In this document: one piece after another, positions 15,029 through 24,800 of the stretch
Position numbering within the stretch: position 1 is the first letter of the stretch
How the letters are laid out: every line of letters begins with the position of its first letter
NCBI RefSeq assembly: GCF_001439605.1
Contig: NZ_LMBX01000014.1
Location: 1-45,573, forward strand
From: Cytobacillus praedii
GTDB lineage: Bacteria > Bacillota > Bacilli > Bacillales > Cytobacillaceae
DNA: 45,573 nucleotides
Direction: 5' to 3'
Program-made: the position numbers and the translations under genes
The notes under the pieces: model-generated
The model's input: only the letters and a program-made list of their open reading frames with translations
Told to the model about the DNA's origin: nothing
Databases searched by the model: none

Positions 15029-15263
15029 AATGACAAAGAGAGTAGTTATTTGTGACGGTAAAGCGAGTCAGGGATGGTGAAAGCCTGATCATGGAACACA
15101 TAATGAACCGCACTTTGGAGATGCTTTCCTGAAAGATACATAGGGAGAGCCGGGGTGAACCCCGTTATCAATTGGAGTGGTTTTTTTAAACAAGTAGAGT
15201 GGTACCGCGGGTTAATTTAAAATCCCGTCTCTTTTTCTTAGGAAAAAGAGACGGGATTTTTTT
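15029..15263 (+). promoter_or_regulatory. T-box riboswitch with Arg (CGC) specifier
   Basis: The leader contains the stem I elements GAGAGTAG (15038-15045) and AGCGAGTCAGGGATGG, a specifier region ATGAACCGCACTTTGG with the codon CGC at 15109-15111 followed by A, and the invariant T-box AGTGGTACCGCGG (15198-15210). A strong terminator follows. Uncharged tRNA-Arg would pair with both the specifier and the T-box bulge and favour antitermination. The Arg codon agrees with the argS gene downstream. Confidence 0.93.
15223..15263 (+). terminator. T-box terminator
   Basis: TCCCGTCTCTTTTTC (15223-15237) pairs perfectly with GAAAAAGAGACGGGA (15242-15256) around TTAG, followed by seven T. Confidence 0.95.
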
Positions 15264-15282
15264 AGTTGAGGAGGAAAGAGAA

Positions 15283-16971
15283 ATGGATTATAAAATGGAA
15301 TTGGCAGATGTCCTTTACGATCAATTAAAAGAGCATATAGGAAAAAGTAAGTTGATGGCCATGATAGAAAAACCAAAATTTGAGAATATGGGCGATTTAG
15401 CGTTTCCCTGTTTCGAATTAGCAAAAATTTATCGTAAGGCACCCCAGACCATTGCAATTGAACTCATAAAAAACATGGGGGATTCAAACTTTATTCAGAA
15501 TGCGGAGGCAGTGAATGGGTATGTCAATGTATTTTTAAATAAAAGGGAAGTGTCCACACGTATTATTCAGGAAGTTCTCTCAAGTAAGGAAAAATATGGG
15601 GATATTAACATAGGCAATCAGGACATTATTACGATTGATTTTTCATCCCCCAATATTGCGAAACCTTTTTCAATGGGGCATCTCCGTTCCACAGTAATTG
15701 GGAATTCACTTGCACATATCTCTGAAAAATGTGGGTTCAAGCCGATTAGAATTAATCATTTAGGTGATTGGGGCACACAATTTGGCAAATTAATTGTAGC
15801 CTATAAAATGTGGGGAGAGGAGCAGAAGGTAAAAAAAAATCCGATCAAAGAGCTGTTAAGCCTGTATGTTCAATTTCATGAGGAGGCAGAACTTGATTCG
15901 AGTTTAAACGATCAAGGAAGACTGTGGTTTAAAAAGCTTGAAGAAGGAGATAAGGAAGCATTCGAACTATGGGAATGGTTTAGAGAGGAATCATTAAAGG
16001 AATTTTCGAAAATATATGATTTATTAGGAGTGAGCTTTGATTCCGTTCATGGCGAAGCTTTTTATAATGATAAAATGGATCAAGTAGTTCAAATACTTGA
16101 GGAAAAGCAATTATTAAAAGAATCGGAAGGAGCAAAAGTAGTAGAAATTAACGGCGATTTACCTCCTTGTTTAATTAAGAAAAAAGATGGCACCACTCTG
16201 TATGCTACCCGTGATTTAGCAGCAGCTATTTATCGCCAAACTCATTACGGGTTTGTTCAGTCATTATATGTTGTTGGGAATGAGCAAACACTCCATTTTA
16301 AACAATTATTCGAAGTGCTGCAGAAAATGGATTATACATGGCATGAAGGACTCAAGCATATTCCTTTTGGGATGATGCTAAAAGATGGGAAGAAAATGTC
16401 TACACGAAAGGGAAAAGTTGTATTATTGGAGGAAGTATTAAATGATGCGATAAATCTTGCAAAGAAGAACATTATGGTGAAGAATCCTGAGCTGGAATCT
16501 AAAGATACAGTTGCCCGGCAGGTTGGTGTAGGTGCTGTCATATTTCATGATTTAAAAAATTATCGATTAAATGATATAGAATTTTCTTTGGATGACATGC
16601 TGCGTTTTGAAGGTGAAACCGGTCCATATATTCAATATACGCACGCACGTGCATCTTCCATATTGAAAAAGGGAAATTTTGTTGAAAGCAATGATAAGTT
16701 AGCGATTACAGATGATGAAGCATGGTTGATAATAATAAATCTTATGGCTTTTCCAGCAGTCATTAAGCGTGCATTTGATGAATATGATCCATCCCAAATT
16801 GCTAAATATGTAATTGAACTGTCTAAGGCATTTAATAAATATTATGGATCTGTTCGTATTTTAGCTGATCATGAACATAAACAAGCGAGGTTATCATTAG
16901 TATTTACTGTTCAAATCGTTCTAAAAGAGGGCTTAAGATTATTAGGAATTAAAGCGCCAACAGAAATGTGA
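15283..16971 (+). CDS. argS: Arginyl-tRNA synthetase
   Basis: Class I synthetase of 562 residues that charges tRNA-Arg. The HIGH-type motif is MGHLRST (131-137), preceded by FSSPNIAKPFS. The KMSKS-type motif is KKMSTRKG (about 370-376). The N-terminal Add-1 domain (about 1-115) and the C-terminal alpha-helical anticodon domain ending GLRLLGIKAPTEM are both present, so the enzyme appears complete. The ATG at 15283 follows GAGGAGG; the frame is open upstream only through the T-box terminator. Expression should rise when Arg-tRNA is scarce. An MFS gene starts 50 bp downstream in the same direction, an unusual partner. Confidence 0.95.
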   Translation: MDYKMELADVLYDQLKEHIGKSKLMAMIEKPKFENMGDLAFPCFELAKIYRKAPQTIAIELIKNMGDSNFIQNAEAVNGYVNVFLNKREVSTRIIQEVLSSKEKYGDINIGNQDIITIDFSSPNIAKPFSMGHLRSTVIGNSLAHISEKCGFKPIRINHLGDWGTQFGKLIVAYKMWGEEQKVKKNPIKELLSLYVQFHEEAELDSSLNDQGRLWFKKLEEGDKEAFELWEWFREESLKEFSKIYDLLGVSFDSVHGEAFYNDKMDQVVQILEEKQLLKESEGAKVVEINGDLPPCLIKKKDGTTLYATRDLAAAIYRQTHYGFVQSLYVVGNEQTLHFKQLFEVLQKMDYTWHEGLKHIPFGMMLKDGKKMSTRKGKVVLLEEVLNDAINLAKKNIMVKNPELESKDTVARQVGVGAVIFHDLKNYRLNDIEFSLDDMLRFEGETGPYIQYTHARASSILKKGNFVESNDKLAITDDEAWLIIINLMAFPAVIKRAFDEYDPSQIAKYVIELSKAFNKYYGSVRILADHEHKQARLSLVFTVQIVLKEGLRLLGIKAPTEM

Positions 16972-17021
16972 GTGTTCCCTTTAAGGAGATAATATTTACT
17001 TAACTGAAGAGGAGTTTTTCA

Positions 17022-18251
17022 TTGAACCGGTCCTTTTATGCTTTATTAATCAGTCAAACATCAACAAATCTCGGATTTGCATTGTATACAATGATCGTTG
17101 TTTTACATCTTTTTAATGAAACAGGTTCTACTGCCTTGTCAGCAGCAGTCACTTTAGTTAGTGTCATCGCACGGATGGGCAGCGGGCTTATATTGCCGGC
17201 AATATCAGATCGATTTCTGCTGACTCATTTGTTAAGGTTTGCTCAAATGAGTCAGCTCCTATTGCTGGTTATCATATTTGTACTCTTTCAACAAAAACTG
17301 ACGACTGCCATTTTAGTACTTATCTTTATAATACTAGCGACCATTTCCTTTTTTAATGGATTTTTTTCTCCCATCAAGAGCTCTTTAGTTAAATCGATTG
17401 TCGATGATAGCAGGAGGGTTAAAGCAAACAGTCTCATCTCAAGTGTGGATCAAACATTTTTGTTTGCCGGATGGACATTTGGCGGCATGCTTCTTGCTTT
17501 TTTAGGTGATGAAACAACTTTTGCTATTACATTTGGATTACTTGGCATCTCAATCGTTTGTTTACTTTTTGTAAGGGTAAACAAACCAATACCTATTCAC
17601 TCACAGGGTGGATATTTAGAAAGCATAACAACTGGATGGAAACAGCTTTTTCACCATAAGGGTTTAAGGATCTTAGTCATCATGGATTTAATGGAAGCAT
17701 GGGTTGGAACGATTTGGATAGGTGCAGTTACTTTAACCTTCACACAGGAAGCACTCGGGAAAGGTGAAACTTGGTGGGGGTATATTAATGGCAGCTATTA
17801 TTTAGGCACAATCATTGGTGGAATAATTGTTTTTCGTTTATCTAAATGGATTCAAGGTCGTTTAACAGTCTTTATGCTTGCAGGGTCTTTCTTTTTCGGA
17901 CTGCTCACTTTTATTTATGGATTTATCTCGCAGCCGTTTCTAGCATTAGTTCTTGTGCTATTAATGGGACCAGCGTATCAATTGAGAGATTTGGCACAGG
18001 AAACCATGTTTCAAAATAGTGTAGATGATCAAACATTGACGAAAATACTTGCTGCACGGTCAACACTTGTTCAGTTTATTTTTATTTTCTCTGTTATTGG
18101 AATTGGGGTATTAACAGACCTTATTGGTGTTCGTTTAATTTATATTTTGTCAGGTTGTTTATTGATAATTTCAGCTATTTACGGCTTTATTCACCTCCAT
18201 ATAAAAGGCATTGGATCGACTTTAGAGACTGAAAAAGTAAAAGCTTCTTGA
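17022..18251 (+). CDS. MFS transporter (DHA3-like)
   Basis: A 409-residue, 12-TM major facilitator. It starts LNRSFYALLISQTSTNLGF, has the motif-A-like loop LPAISDRFLL between TM2 and TM3, and IKSSLVKSIVDDSRRVKANSL after TM4, which is typical of DHA3 exporters such as MefA and enterobactin-type efflux pumps. The substrate cannot be predicted. The start is TTG with GAGGAG upstream. It lies 50 bp behind argS without a terminator between them, so it is likely under the same T-box. A link to arginine, or to an inhibitor of ArgRS, is a guess based on this. Confidence 0.83.
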   Translation: MNRSFYALLISQTSTNLGFALYTMIVVLHLFNETGSTALSAAVTLVSVIARMGSGLILPAISDRFLLTHLLRFAQMSQLLLLVIIFVLFQQKLTTAILVLIFIILATISFFNGFFSPIKSSLVKSIVDDSRRVKANSLISSVDQTFLFAGWTFGGMLLAFLGDETTFAITFGLLGISIVCLLFVRVNKPIPIHSQGGYLESITTGWKQLFHHKGLRILVIMDLMEAWVGTIWIGAVTLTFTQEALGKGETWWGYINGSYYLGTIIGGIIVFRLSKWIQGRLTVFMLAGSFFFGLLTFIYGFISQPFLALVLVLLMGPAYQLRDLAQETMFQNSVDDQTLTKILAARSTLVQFIFIFSVIGIGVLTDLIGVRLIYILSGCLLIISAIYGFIHLHIKGIGSTLETEKVKAS

Positions 18252-18411
18252 GAAAGTTTGTCAATGATTATTAATACACAAAAAATGCTTGGAACATCCT
18301 TGCGTTTTCTAGGAGTAAGTTTTTTCTGCTGTTTTACCACAATCTTTTGAAATAAGTATGTTAAAATAGAATTATGTAAATTCTGAATTTTAACTTTAAA
18401 GGGTGATACAT

Positions 18412-19137
18412 ATGAGATTAATGGGGAAAACAGCTGTAATTACAGGTGGGGCGAGTGGTATTGGCTTAGAAGCTGTTAAACTTTTTGCTAGTGAAGGCGC
18501 AAATGTAGCAATGGTCGATTTTAATGAACTAGAGGGTAAGAAATATGCAAATGGAAGTAACATTCTATTTTTCCAAGCGGACGTGTCAAATCGAGAAAGT
18601 GTAGATCGTTCGATCCAAGATGTCATCGAGGCGTTTGGGAAAATTGATATTTTAATTAATAATGCGGGCATTACAAAAGATGCAACCTTACGAAAAATGA
18701 CGATTGAAGATTTTCAAAAAGTGATAGACGTGAATCTAACAGGAGTTTTTCATTGTACACAAGCTGTACTTCCTATTATGCTGGAGGCAGGGAAAGGGAA
18801 AATCATTAATACTTCCTCAATTGCAGGGGTTGGGGGGAATTTTGGACAAACGAACTACTCTGCTGCAAAAGCAGGTGTAATCGGATTAACAAAAACATGG
18901 GCAAAAGAATTAGGTAGAAAAGGAATTAATGTAAATGCAGTTGCCCCAGGTTTTATCGAGACGGACATGATAAGTACGATACCTGAACATATCCTAATGC
19001 AAATTAAATTAATTACACCTAGTAACCGTCTGGGAAAGCCAAAGGATATTGCTAATGCATATTTATTCCTAGCATCAGATGAATCCGATTTTATAAATGG
19101 ACATGTATTAAGTGTTGATGGGGGAATGATGAAATAG
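18412..19137 (+). CDS. Short-chain dehydrogenase, FabG-like
   Basis: A 241-residue NAD(P)-dependent reductase. The nucleotide motif TGGASGIG (11-18), NNAG (83-86) and the catalytic set Ser136, Tyr149, Lys153 (TSSIAGV, NYSAAKAG) are complete. VNAVAPGFIETDM is the usual FabG-type segment and the C-terminus ends DGGMMK. It resembles 3-oxoacyl-ACP reductase, but it is not in a fatty-acid operon, so another 3-oxo substrate is possible. The ATG at 18412 is preferred over the GTG at 18403, which overlaps the SD AAAGGGTG. A GNAT gene follows after 38 bp. Confidence 0.87.
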   Translation: MRLMGKTAVITGGASGIGLEAVKLFASEGANVAMVDFNELEGKKYANGSNILFFQADVSNRESVDRSIQDVIEAFGKIDILINNAGITKDATLRKMTIEDFQKVIDVNLTGVFHCTQAVLPIMLEAGKGKIINTSSIAGVGGNFGQTNYSAAKAGVIGLTKTWAKELGRKGINVNAVAPGFIETDMISTIPEHILMQIKLITPSNRLGKPKDIANAYLFLASDESDFINGHVLSVDGGMMK

Positions 19138-19175
19138 TTCATCACCATATTTACTTTAATAGAGAGGGAAACGTA

Positions 19176-19631
19176 TTGATTAAAGAAATAGATATTACTA
19201 ATAAATTGATTGCTGAAAATGTTCTGAACATTCAAATTCCGTCGTACCAGATAGAAGCTGAAATAATCGGTTATTCTGACATCCCGCCATTAAAGGATAC
19301 AATTTCTGCATTGATGAATTGTGGAGAAACATTCATTGGTTATTACATAGATGAAGAGTTAAGTGGCGCCATTTCTTTAAAGAGAGACAAGGATGAAATT
19401 GATATCCACCGGTTGATGGTCCACCCAAAGCATTTTCGAAAAGGAATTGCAAAGAAGCTTCTAAATTATATCGAAAGTAATGCAGACGGGATAAAAACAC
19501 TAATCGTATCAACAGGCTCCAAAAATATGCCTGCAATTTATTTTTATGAAAAATTTGGCTTTGTAAAAACAGGAGAAATGATTATAAACGAACAGTTATC
19601 TCTTACTTCTTTCTTAAAACGAATAAAATAG
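19176..19631 (+). CDS. GNAT-family N-acetyltransferase
   Basis: A 151-residue GNAT enzyme. The acetyl-CoA site is HPKHFRKGIAKKLLNYI (about 88-104), with an Ala replacing the last Gly of the usual RxxGxG. MPAIYFYEKFGFVKTGE closes the fold. The start is TTG with GAGGG seven bases before it. It lies 38 bp behind the SDR gene and ahead of a strong terminator, so the two form a transcription unit. Substrate unknown. Confidence 0.85.
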   Translation: MIKEIDITNKLIAENVLNIQIPSYQIEAEIIGYSDIPPLKDTISALMNCGETFIGYYIDEELSGAISLKRDKDEIDIHRLMVHPKHFRKGIAKKLLNYIESNADGIKTLIVSTGSKNMPAIYFYEKFGFVKTGEMIINEQLSLTSFLKRIK

Positions 19632-19639
19632 ACTTATTA

Positions 19640-19664
19640 AGGGGCTGCGGGACAGCTCCTTTTT
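19640..19664 (+). terminator. Intrinsic terminator of the SDR-GNAT unit
   Basis: AGGGGCTG (19640-19647) pairs with CAGCTCCT (19653-19660), one wobble, loop CGGGA, followed by T residues. Confidence 0.85.
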
Positions 19665-19704
19665 CTGTCATTTTGGGGCATAATAGGTGACATTATAAAG
19701 TAGC

Positions 19705-19760
19705 TTGACATGAAACCAAAAGGTGTTATAATATTCAACGTGAAACCAAAAGGTGTTATA
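19705..19760 (+). promoter_or_regulatory. Promoter with two identical operator repeats (AHSA1-ArsR unit)
   Basis: The promoter is near-perfect: TTGACA (19705-19710), 16-bp spacer, TATAAT (19727-19732). The 20-bp sequence TGAAACCAAAAGGTGTTATA occurs twice without a mismatch, at 19711-19730 (in the spacer and -10) and 19741-19760 (around the transcript start). The copies are 30 bp apart, close to three helical turns. Each contains the near-palindrome AACC-AAAA-GGTgTT. This is a convincing repressor-binding layout, most simply for the ArsR protein encoded at 20211. Confidence 0.82.
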
Positions 19761-19784
19761 TTAACTGCTAAGAGGAGCGTTATG

Positions 19785-20210
19785 ATGAGAGATCAAAATA
19801 GAATTAGAGATATCGAACAAAAAGTGATAATTGAGGCACCAATTCAAAAGGTTTGGGATAAAGTAGCAAATGCAGAGGGGATTGCTGCATGGTTTATGCC
19901 AAATGATTTTAAGGCAGAGGTAGGCTATGAATTTCATTTACAGTCACCTTTTGGCCCATCCCCATGCAGGGTATTAGAAATAGATGAACCACACAAGCTT
20001 TCCTTTTCATGGGATACCGATGGATGGTTTGTTTCATTTTTATTAAAAGATTTAGATGGAAAGACAGAGTTTACACTCATTCATGGTGGATGGAAAGAAG
20101 AGAATGAAATTGTACCAAAAGCGGGAGAACAAGCTTCTGTTATTCGTGATCGTATGAATCAAGGCTGGATTGGAATTACAGGTAAGCTTAAAAAGGTTGT
20201 GGAGGGCTAA
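19785..20210 (+). CDS. SRPBCC / AHSA1-family protein paired with ArsR
   Basis: A 141-residue START-like ligand-binding protein. It begins RIRDIEQKVIIEAPIQKVWDKV and continues with GIAAWFMPNDF, PCRVLEIDEPHKLSFSW and the C-terminal helix DRMNQGWIGITGKLKK. These are typical of the AHSA1 group whose genes are fused to or followed by ArsR regulators. The ATG at 19785 is chosen because AGGAG (19773-19777) gives a 7-nt spacing; upstream in-frame starts fall inside the operator repeats. Its stop codon directly touches the GTG of the ArsR gene. The ligand is unknown. Confidence 0.86.
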   Translation: MRDQNRIRDIEQKVIIEAPIQKVWDKVANAEGIAAWFMPNDFKAEVGYEFHLQSPFGPSPCRVLEIDEPHKLSFSWDTDGWFVSFLLKDLDGKTEFTLIHGGWKEENEIVPKAGEQASVIRDRMNQGWIGITGKLKKVVEG

Positions 20211-20543
20211 GTGTCTCAAGCTCAACAGAAGCATGATGTCTTTCAAGCGATAGCAGACCCTACTCGCAGGGAAGTTCTTCGGCTGCTTTCTCAAAAAGAA
20301 ATGCCAATTTCAAAAATCACTGTATATTTTCCAATAAGTCGAACTGCAATTGCCAAGCATCTTCACGTACTAAGCGATGCAAAATTAATAAGTGGACGTA
20401 AGGAAGGCAGAGAAAAAATTTATCAGCTGCACCCTGAACCTTTAGAAGAAGTCCAACAATGGATTTCGTTCTATGAGAAATTTTGGAGCAATAAATTATC
20501 TATTCTTAAACATATTGTTGAAAATGATGACAAAAATCATTAA
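20211..20543 (+). CDS. ArsR-family transcriptional regulator
   Basis: A 110-residue winged-helix repressor. VFQAIADPTRREVLRLL is the family N-terminal signature, the recognition helix is in ISRTAIAKHLHVLSDA, and the wing is SGRKEGREKIYQL. There is no metal-binding Cys cluster, so it should sense an organic ligand or partner rather than a metal. The GTG start immediately follows the TAA of the AHSA1 gene and uses GGAGGG inside that gene, so translation is coupled. It is probably autoregulatory through the two repeats at 19711 and 19741. Confidence 0.9.
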   Translation: MSQAQQKHDVFQAIADPTRREVLRLLSQKEMPISKITVYFPISRTAIAKHLHVLSDAKLISGRKEGREKIYQLHPEPLEEVQQWISFYEKFWSNKLSILKHIVENDDKNH

Positions 20544-20552
20544 ATTGGATCC

Positions 20553-20583
20553 AGGCCGACAATCAATTGCGTCGGTCTTTTTC
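20553..20583 (+). terminator. Intrinsic terminator of the AHSA1-ArsR unit
   Basis: AGGCCGAC (20553-20560) pairs with GTCGGTCT (20571-20578), one wobble, followed by a T-run to 20582. Confidence 0.85.
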
Positions 20584-20704
20584 TATACAATTTTCGAGCA
20601 GAACCCTTTCATGTAAATTGATTTTTGGAGAATCAGAGTCACGACAGTATATATTTCGTCCGGAAGAAAATACTATCAAAAAATCGGACGAAGGAGATGT
20701 TATT

Positions 20705-21739
20705 TTGCAACCCATAAAGCCGATTAAATTAGGCGCTAATAAATCAAGCATCAATGAAAAACTTAGTTCTGCAGAAATGGGGAAATTGTGGGCAACCTAT
20801 ATGGGGAACAGCATGTCAAAGTGTATTTTAAGTTACTACCTTCAACATGTTGAGGATAATGACATTAAAAGCCTACTAGAAAATGCATTAAGTCTATGCA
20901 AGGAATTTATTCAAACGACAACTGAAATATTTCAAAAGGAGAACTTTCCGATTCCAAAAGGATTTGGCCCTGAGGACGTTAATCTAGGAGCCCCGAGATT
21001 ATTTGAGGATGAATTCTATGTCCATTACTTAAAATATATTGCAAAGGCAGGATTAAGTATATACACCATTGCAGTTCCAATCGTTTTTCGTAAGGATGTG
21101 AATGAGTTTTTTACTCATTGTTTGCATTCCACTATTTCTTTGATGGAGCAGATAAAGGAAATATTAATGAATAAAGGATATATGATAAAGCCACCGATTA
21201 TCCCAGTGCCAGAAAGAGTAGACTTTGTACAAAATGATTTCTTAAATGGTTTTTTTGGTCATGTCCGACCTTTACATGCCTTAGAAATTGCTCATTTTTA
21301 TGATAATATAGAAAATAATGTAACTAGTAAAGCACTCATAATGGCATTTGCGCAAGTAGTAAAGGATGAGAAGATTAGGGAATTATTTGAAAGAGGAAGA
21401 GACGGTACAGCCAAAAATGTAGAACAATATATGAAAATGCTGCTTAAAGAAAATTTACCTACACCTACTTTCATTGATGATTTAGTGACAGATTCTACAT
21501 TTTCTCCATTTTCAGATAAACTAATGCTCTATCATAAGATGGATATGTTTACGATGAAAATCAGAGCATTTGGAAATTCATTAGCAGTAAATGGCAGGCA
21601 TGATATTGGAGCGCTTTATACGAAATCTTTTATGAAAGTCGGCGTTTTTGTGGAAAATGCTGCGGAAATTATGATAGAAAAGGGCTGGATGGAACAGCCG
21701 CCTTATGCAATTGATCGAAAAAAATTAGCGTCTAATTAG
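20705..21739 (+). CDS. DUF3231-family protein
   Basis: A 344-residue cytoplasmic protein with two similar halves, each an all-helical bundle resembling the ferritin-like/DUF3231 fold. The first half has LWATYMGNSMSKCILSYYLQHVED, shown here only in part for orientation, and LGAPRLFEDEFYVHYL. The second has DFLNGFFGHVRPLHALEIAH and FGNSLAVNGRHDIGALY. DUF3231 proteins are common in spore formers and their function is unknown. The TTG at 20705 is preferred because GAAGGAG lies eight bases upstream; the open frame continues 46 codons further but includes the preceding terminator. Monocistronic. Confidence 0.78.
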   Translation: MQPIKPIKLGANKSSINEKLSSAEMGKLWATYMGNSMSKCILSYYLQHVEDNDIKSLLENALSLCKEFIQTTTEIFQKENFPIPKGFGPEDVNLGAPRLFEDEFYVHYLKYIAKAGLSIYTIAVPIVFRKDVNEFFTHCLHSTISLMEQIKEILMNKGYMIKPPIIPVPERVDFVQNDFLNGFFGHVRPLHALEIAHFYDNIENNVTSKALIMAFAQVVKDEKIRELFERGRDGTAKNVEQYMKMLLKENLPTPTFIDDLVTDSTFSPFSDKLMLYHKMDMFTMKIRAFGNSLAVNGRHDIGALYTKSFMKVGVFVENAAEIMIEKGWMEQPPYAIDRKKLASN

Positions 21740-21830
21740 CGGTTATCCTGAATGGCTTCATTCAGTAAATAATGTTATTCTTTAAGCATAAAACATAAAG
21801 ATTGAGCTGGCAGTATAAGGGGGAGGACTC

Positions 21831-24800
21831 TTGAATTTCAAATTAAATCAGAAAATGATTAAAGAAATGTGCGGAATCGTCTCCTTTAAACGAGGGGACG
21901 CTTTTTATCGTGCAAATAAAGTATCTTTTGAACATTATGATTCAAGCAGCTGCACGGCAATCGTTTCAGGAAATGATAACTTTTATGTAACCATTAAAAA
22001 AGACAAAAGCAATGAGATATATACAGAATGCAGCTGCCCAAAATTAGCTTCTTTCGACAAAGATTGTCAGCATATAGCGGCAGTATTGATTGCAGTGCTT
22101 GAACATCAACGACAAAGTTTGACTCCTTCTGATGCAAAAAAGTTCAAATCAGAATCTGTAAATACAAATGGGCTCACGGAAGAAATGATGTCTCTTTTCA
22201 GTGATAAGCTTGTCCGTTCAAGCGGTCATCAGCTGCATTTTGAAAATAGACAAGTCATCGATGCAGATTTTATATGTAGACCTATTTCTATAGATAAGGA
22301 CAACATATTATTTGGAATGGAAATAAGGATTGCTTCAATCCAGGTGAAAAATATCCATGGATTTTTAGGAGATATTAAAGAAGGAAGACCATGCAAGCTT
22401 ACTAATGTGTTTACATTTGATCCCCATTCTCATTGTTTTCGCAGGGAATCCGATGCAGTAATTGGGCAGCTTATCGAGATTGTTAAAGATGAAGAAGTCT
22501 ATATGACAAGTTTGTCAGATGAAGTGAGTAATAGGATCAGCCATAATGAAATGGTGCTTATACCGCCAACATCATGGGAGAAACTGCTGCATCTCCTCAC
22601 AAAAGCTCCAGCTGTTAAGCTATTATATGATGGGAACATATATGAAGGACTTCGGTTATCTGAAAAAACACTTCCATTACAATTTCATTTTGAAGGTACA
22701 CAAGAAATGGGCTATATGCTAAAAATCAATGGGTTAAACCAAATGATCATCCTCCATCCCTACCGTTCCGTATTATTTAAAGGGAAAATTTATGACTTAA
22801 AAAGGGATGACAGTAACCGTCTTTTTGAATTAAAACAGATGCTTGATGCATCCGACACGAATCAAATTCCCATTCATAGGGACCAAATTGACTTTTTCAT
22901 AGAGAAAGTAGTCCCAGGTTTGAAAAGATTAGGAAATGTGCAAATAACGGAGTCGATTACAAAGGAGTATTTGAAAACACCATTAGTGGCCAAGCTGTAT
23001 TTAGATCGGGTGAAAAATCGTTTACTTGCGGGTCTTGAATTCCACTATGAACATATAGTCATTAACCCTCTTGATGACAAAGAAGTTCAGACAAAATCTT
23101 TGCTTATAAGAGATGATGTGAAAGAAGATGCGATATTAAAGCTGATGGGAGATAGTTCCTTTGCGAACACTGAGGGTGGATATTTTTTACATAATGAAGA
23201 ATTAGAGTATGAGTTTTTAACTTATATTCTCCCGAAATTACAAAAGCTTGTTCAAGTGTATGCTACTACTGCAGTTAAAAATCGAATTTTCAGAGAGGCT
23301 GCTCATCCTCAGGTTCGAGTTAAATTAAAAAAAGAACGTACGAACTGGCTCGAATTTAAATTTGAGCTGGATGGTGTCTCTGAGAGAGAAATACGTGAGC
23401 TCTTATCTGCTTTAGAAGAAAAGCGAAAATATTACCGTTTGAGGAACGGATCGCTTCTTTCATTAGAGACAAGGGAATTTCAAGAAATTCAGCGTTTTCT
23501 CCATGCACTTCCTGTACAAAATGAAGATCTTGAAAGTGGTTTGAATGTTCCCATTGTTAGAGGAATACAACTTCTTGACTCTCTGGGAGATAGTAAACTA
23601 CTCACGATGGAAGAATCATTTAGACAATTAATTGACACCCTAACTAATCCTGCGAATCTGAATTTTAGTATTCCGGTTCGTTTACAATCGAAATTACGAG
23701 ACTACCAGAAGACAGGATTTAAATGGATGAAGGCACTTGCAAATTATGGATTTGGCGGGATTTTAGCGGATGATATGGGGCTGGGTAAAACCATTCAAAG
23801 TATTACATTTATTTTATCAGAACTTCCAGTTATTCGTGAAAGGAAGCAACCGGTGCTTATAGTTTGTCCATCATCATTAACCTATAACTGGTTGAATGAA
23901 ATGATGAAATTTGCACCTGAGCTTCAAGCTGTTGTCATTGATGGAACAAAGACAGAAAGAGTGGGATTACAAAAAAATGTATCGGATATGGATGTTGTCA
24001 TAACTTCTTACCCCCTTGTACGAAGAGACATTAATTGGGTGGAGAAACATATCTTTCATACTGTATTTTTTGATGAGGCTCAAGCATTTAAAAATCCGGT
24101 CACCCAAACAGCACGTGCTGTAAAAAGGATAAAGTCAACTCATCGTTTCGCATTAACGGGTACACCAATTGAGAATTCGATAGAGGAATTATGGTCTATT
24201 TTTCATGTGATTTTTCCCGAGCTTTTCCAAGGGTTAAAAGAATACAGTCAACTTTCAAGAAAGACAATTGCACGAAGGGTACGGCCATTTTTGTTACGGA
24301 GAATGAAGGAGGATGTCCTTTCAGAGCTCCCTGAAAAAATCGAGTCAACTGAATCAGCTGAGCTGCTGCCAGATCAAAAACGGCTGTATGCGGCTTACTT
24401 AGCAAAACTAAGACATGATACACTTAAACATTTGAACAAGGATACTTTGAGGAAAAATAAAATCAGAATCCTTGCTGGTTTGACAAGGTTAAGACAGATT
24501 TGCTGTCACCCAGCTTTGTTTGTAGATGGCTATAAAGGAGACTCGGCAAAGTTTATTCAGCTCATGCAAATTATTGAAGAATCTAAGCTTTCTGGAAGGC
24601 GTGTTTTAATTTTTTCACAGTTTACGAAAATGCTGGCACTCATCGGAAGAGAATTGAGCATTAGGGATATGCCGTTTTTCTATCTTGATGGACAAACTCC
24701 CTCAGAGGAGCGGGTGAAAACCTGCCACCGATTTAATGAAGGGGAGCGGGATTTGTTTCTCATATCGTTGAAAGCTGGCGGGACAGGGCTTAATTTGACA

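Noticed and set aside
15199..15282. Longer argS reading frame starting at a GTG in the T-box
   Set aside because: It would translate the terminator hairpin; the ATG at 15283 has a strong SD and gives the normal N-terminus.
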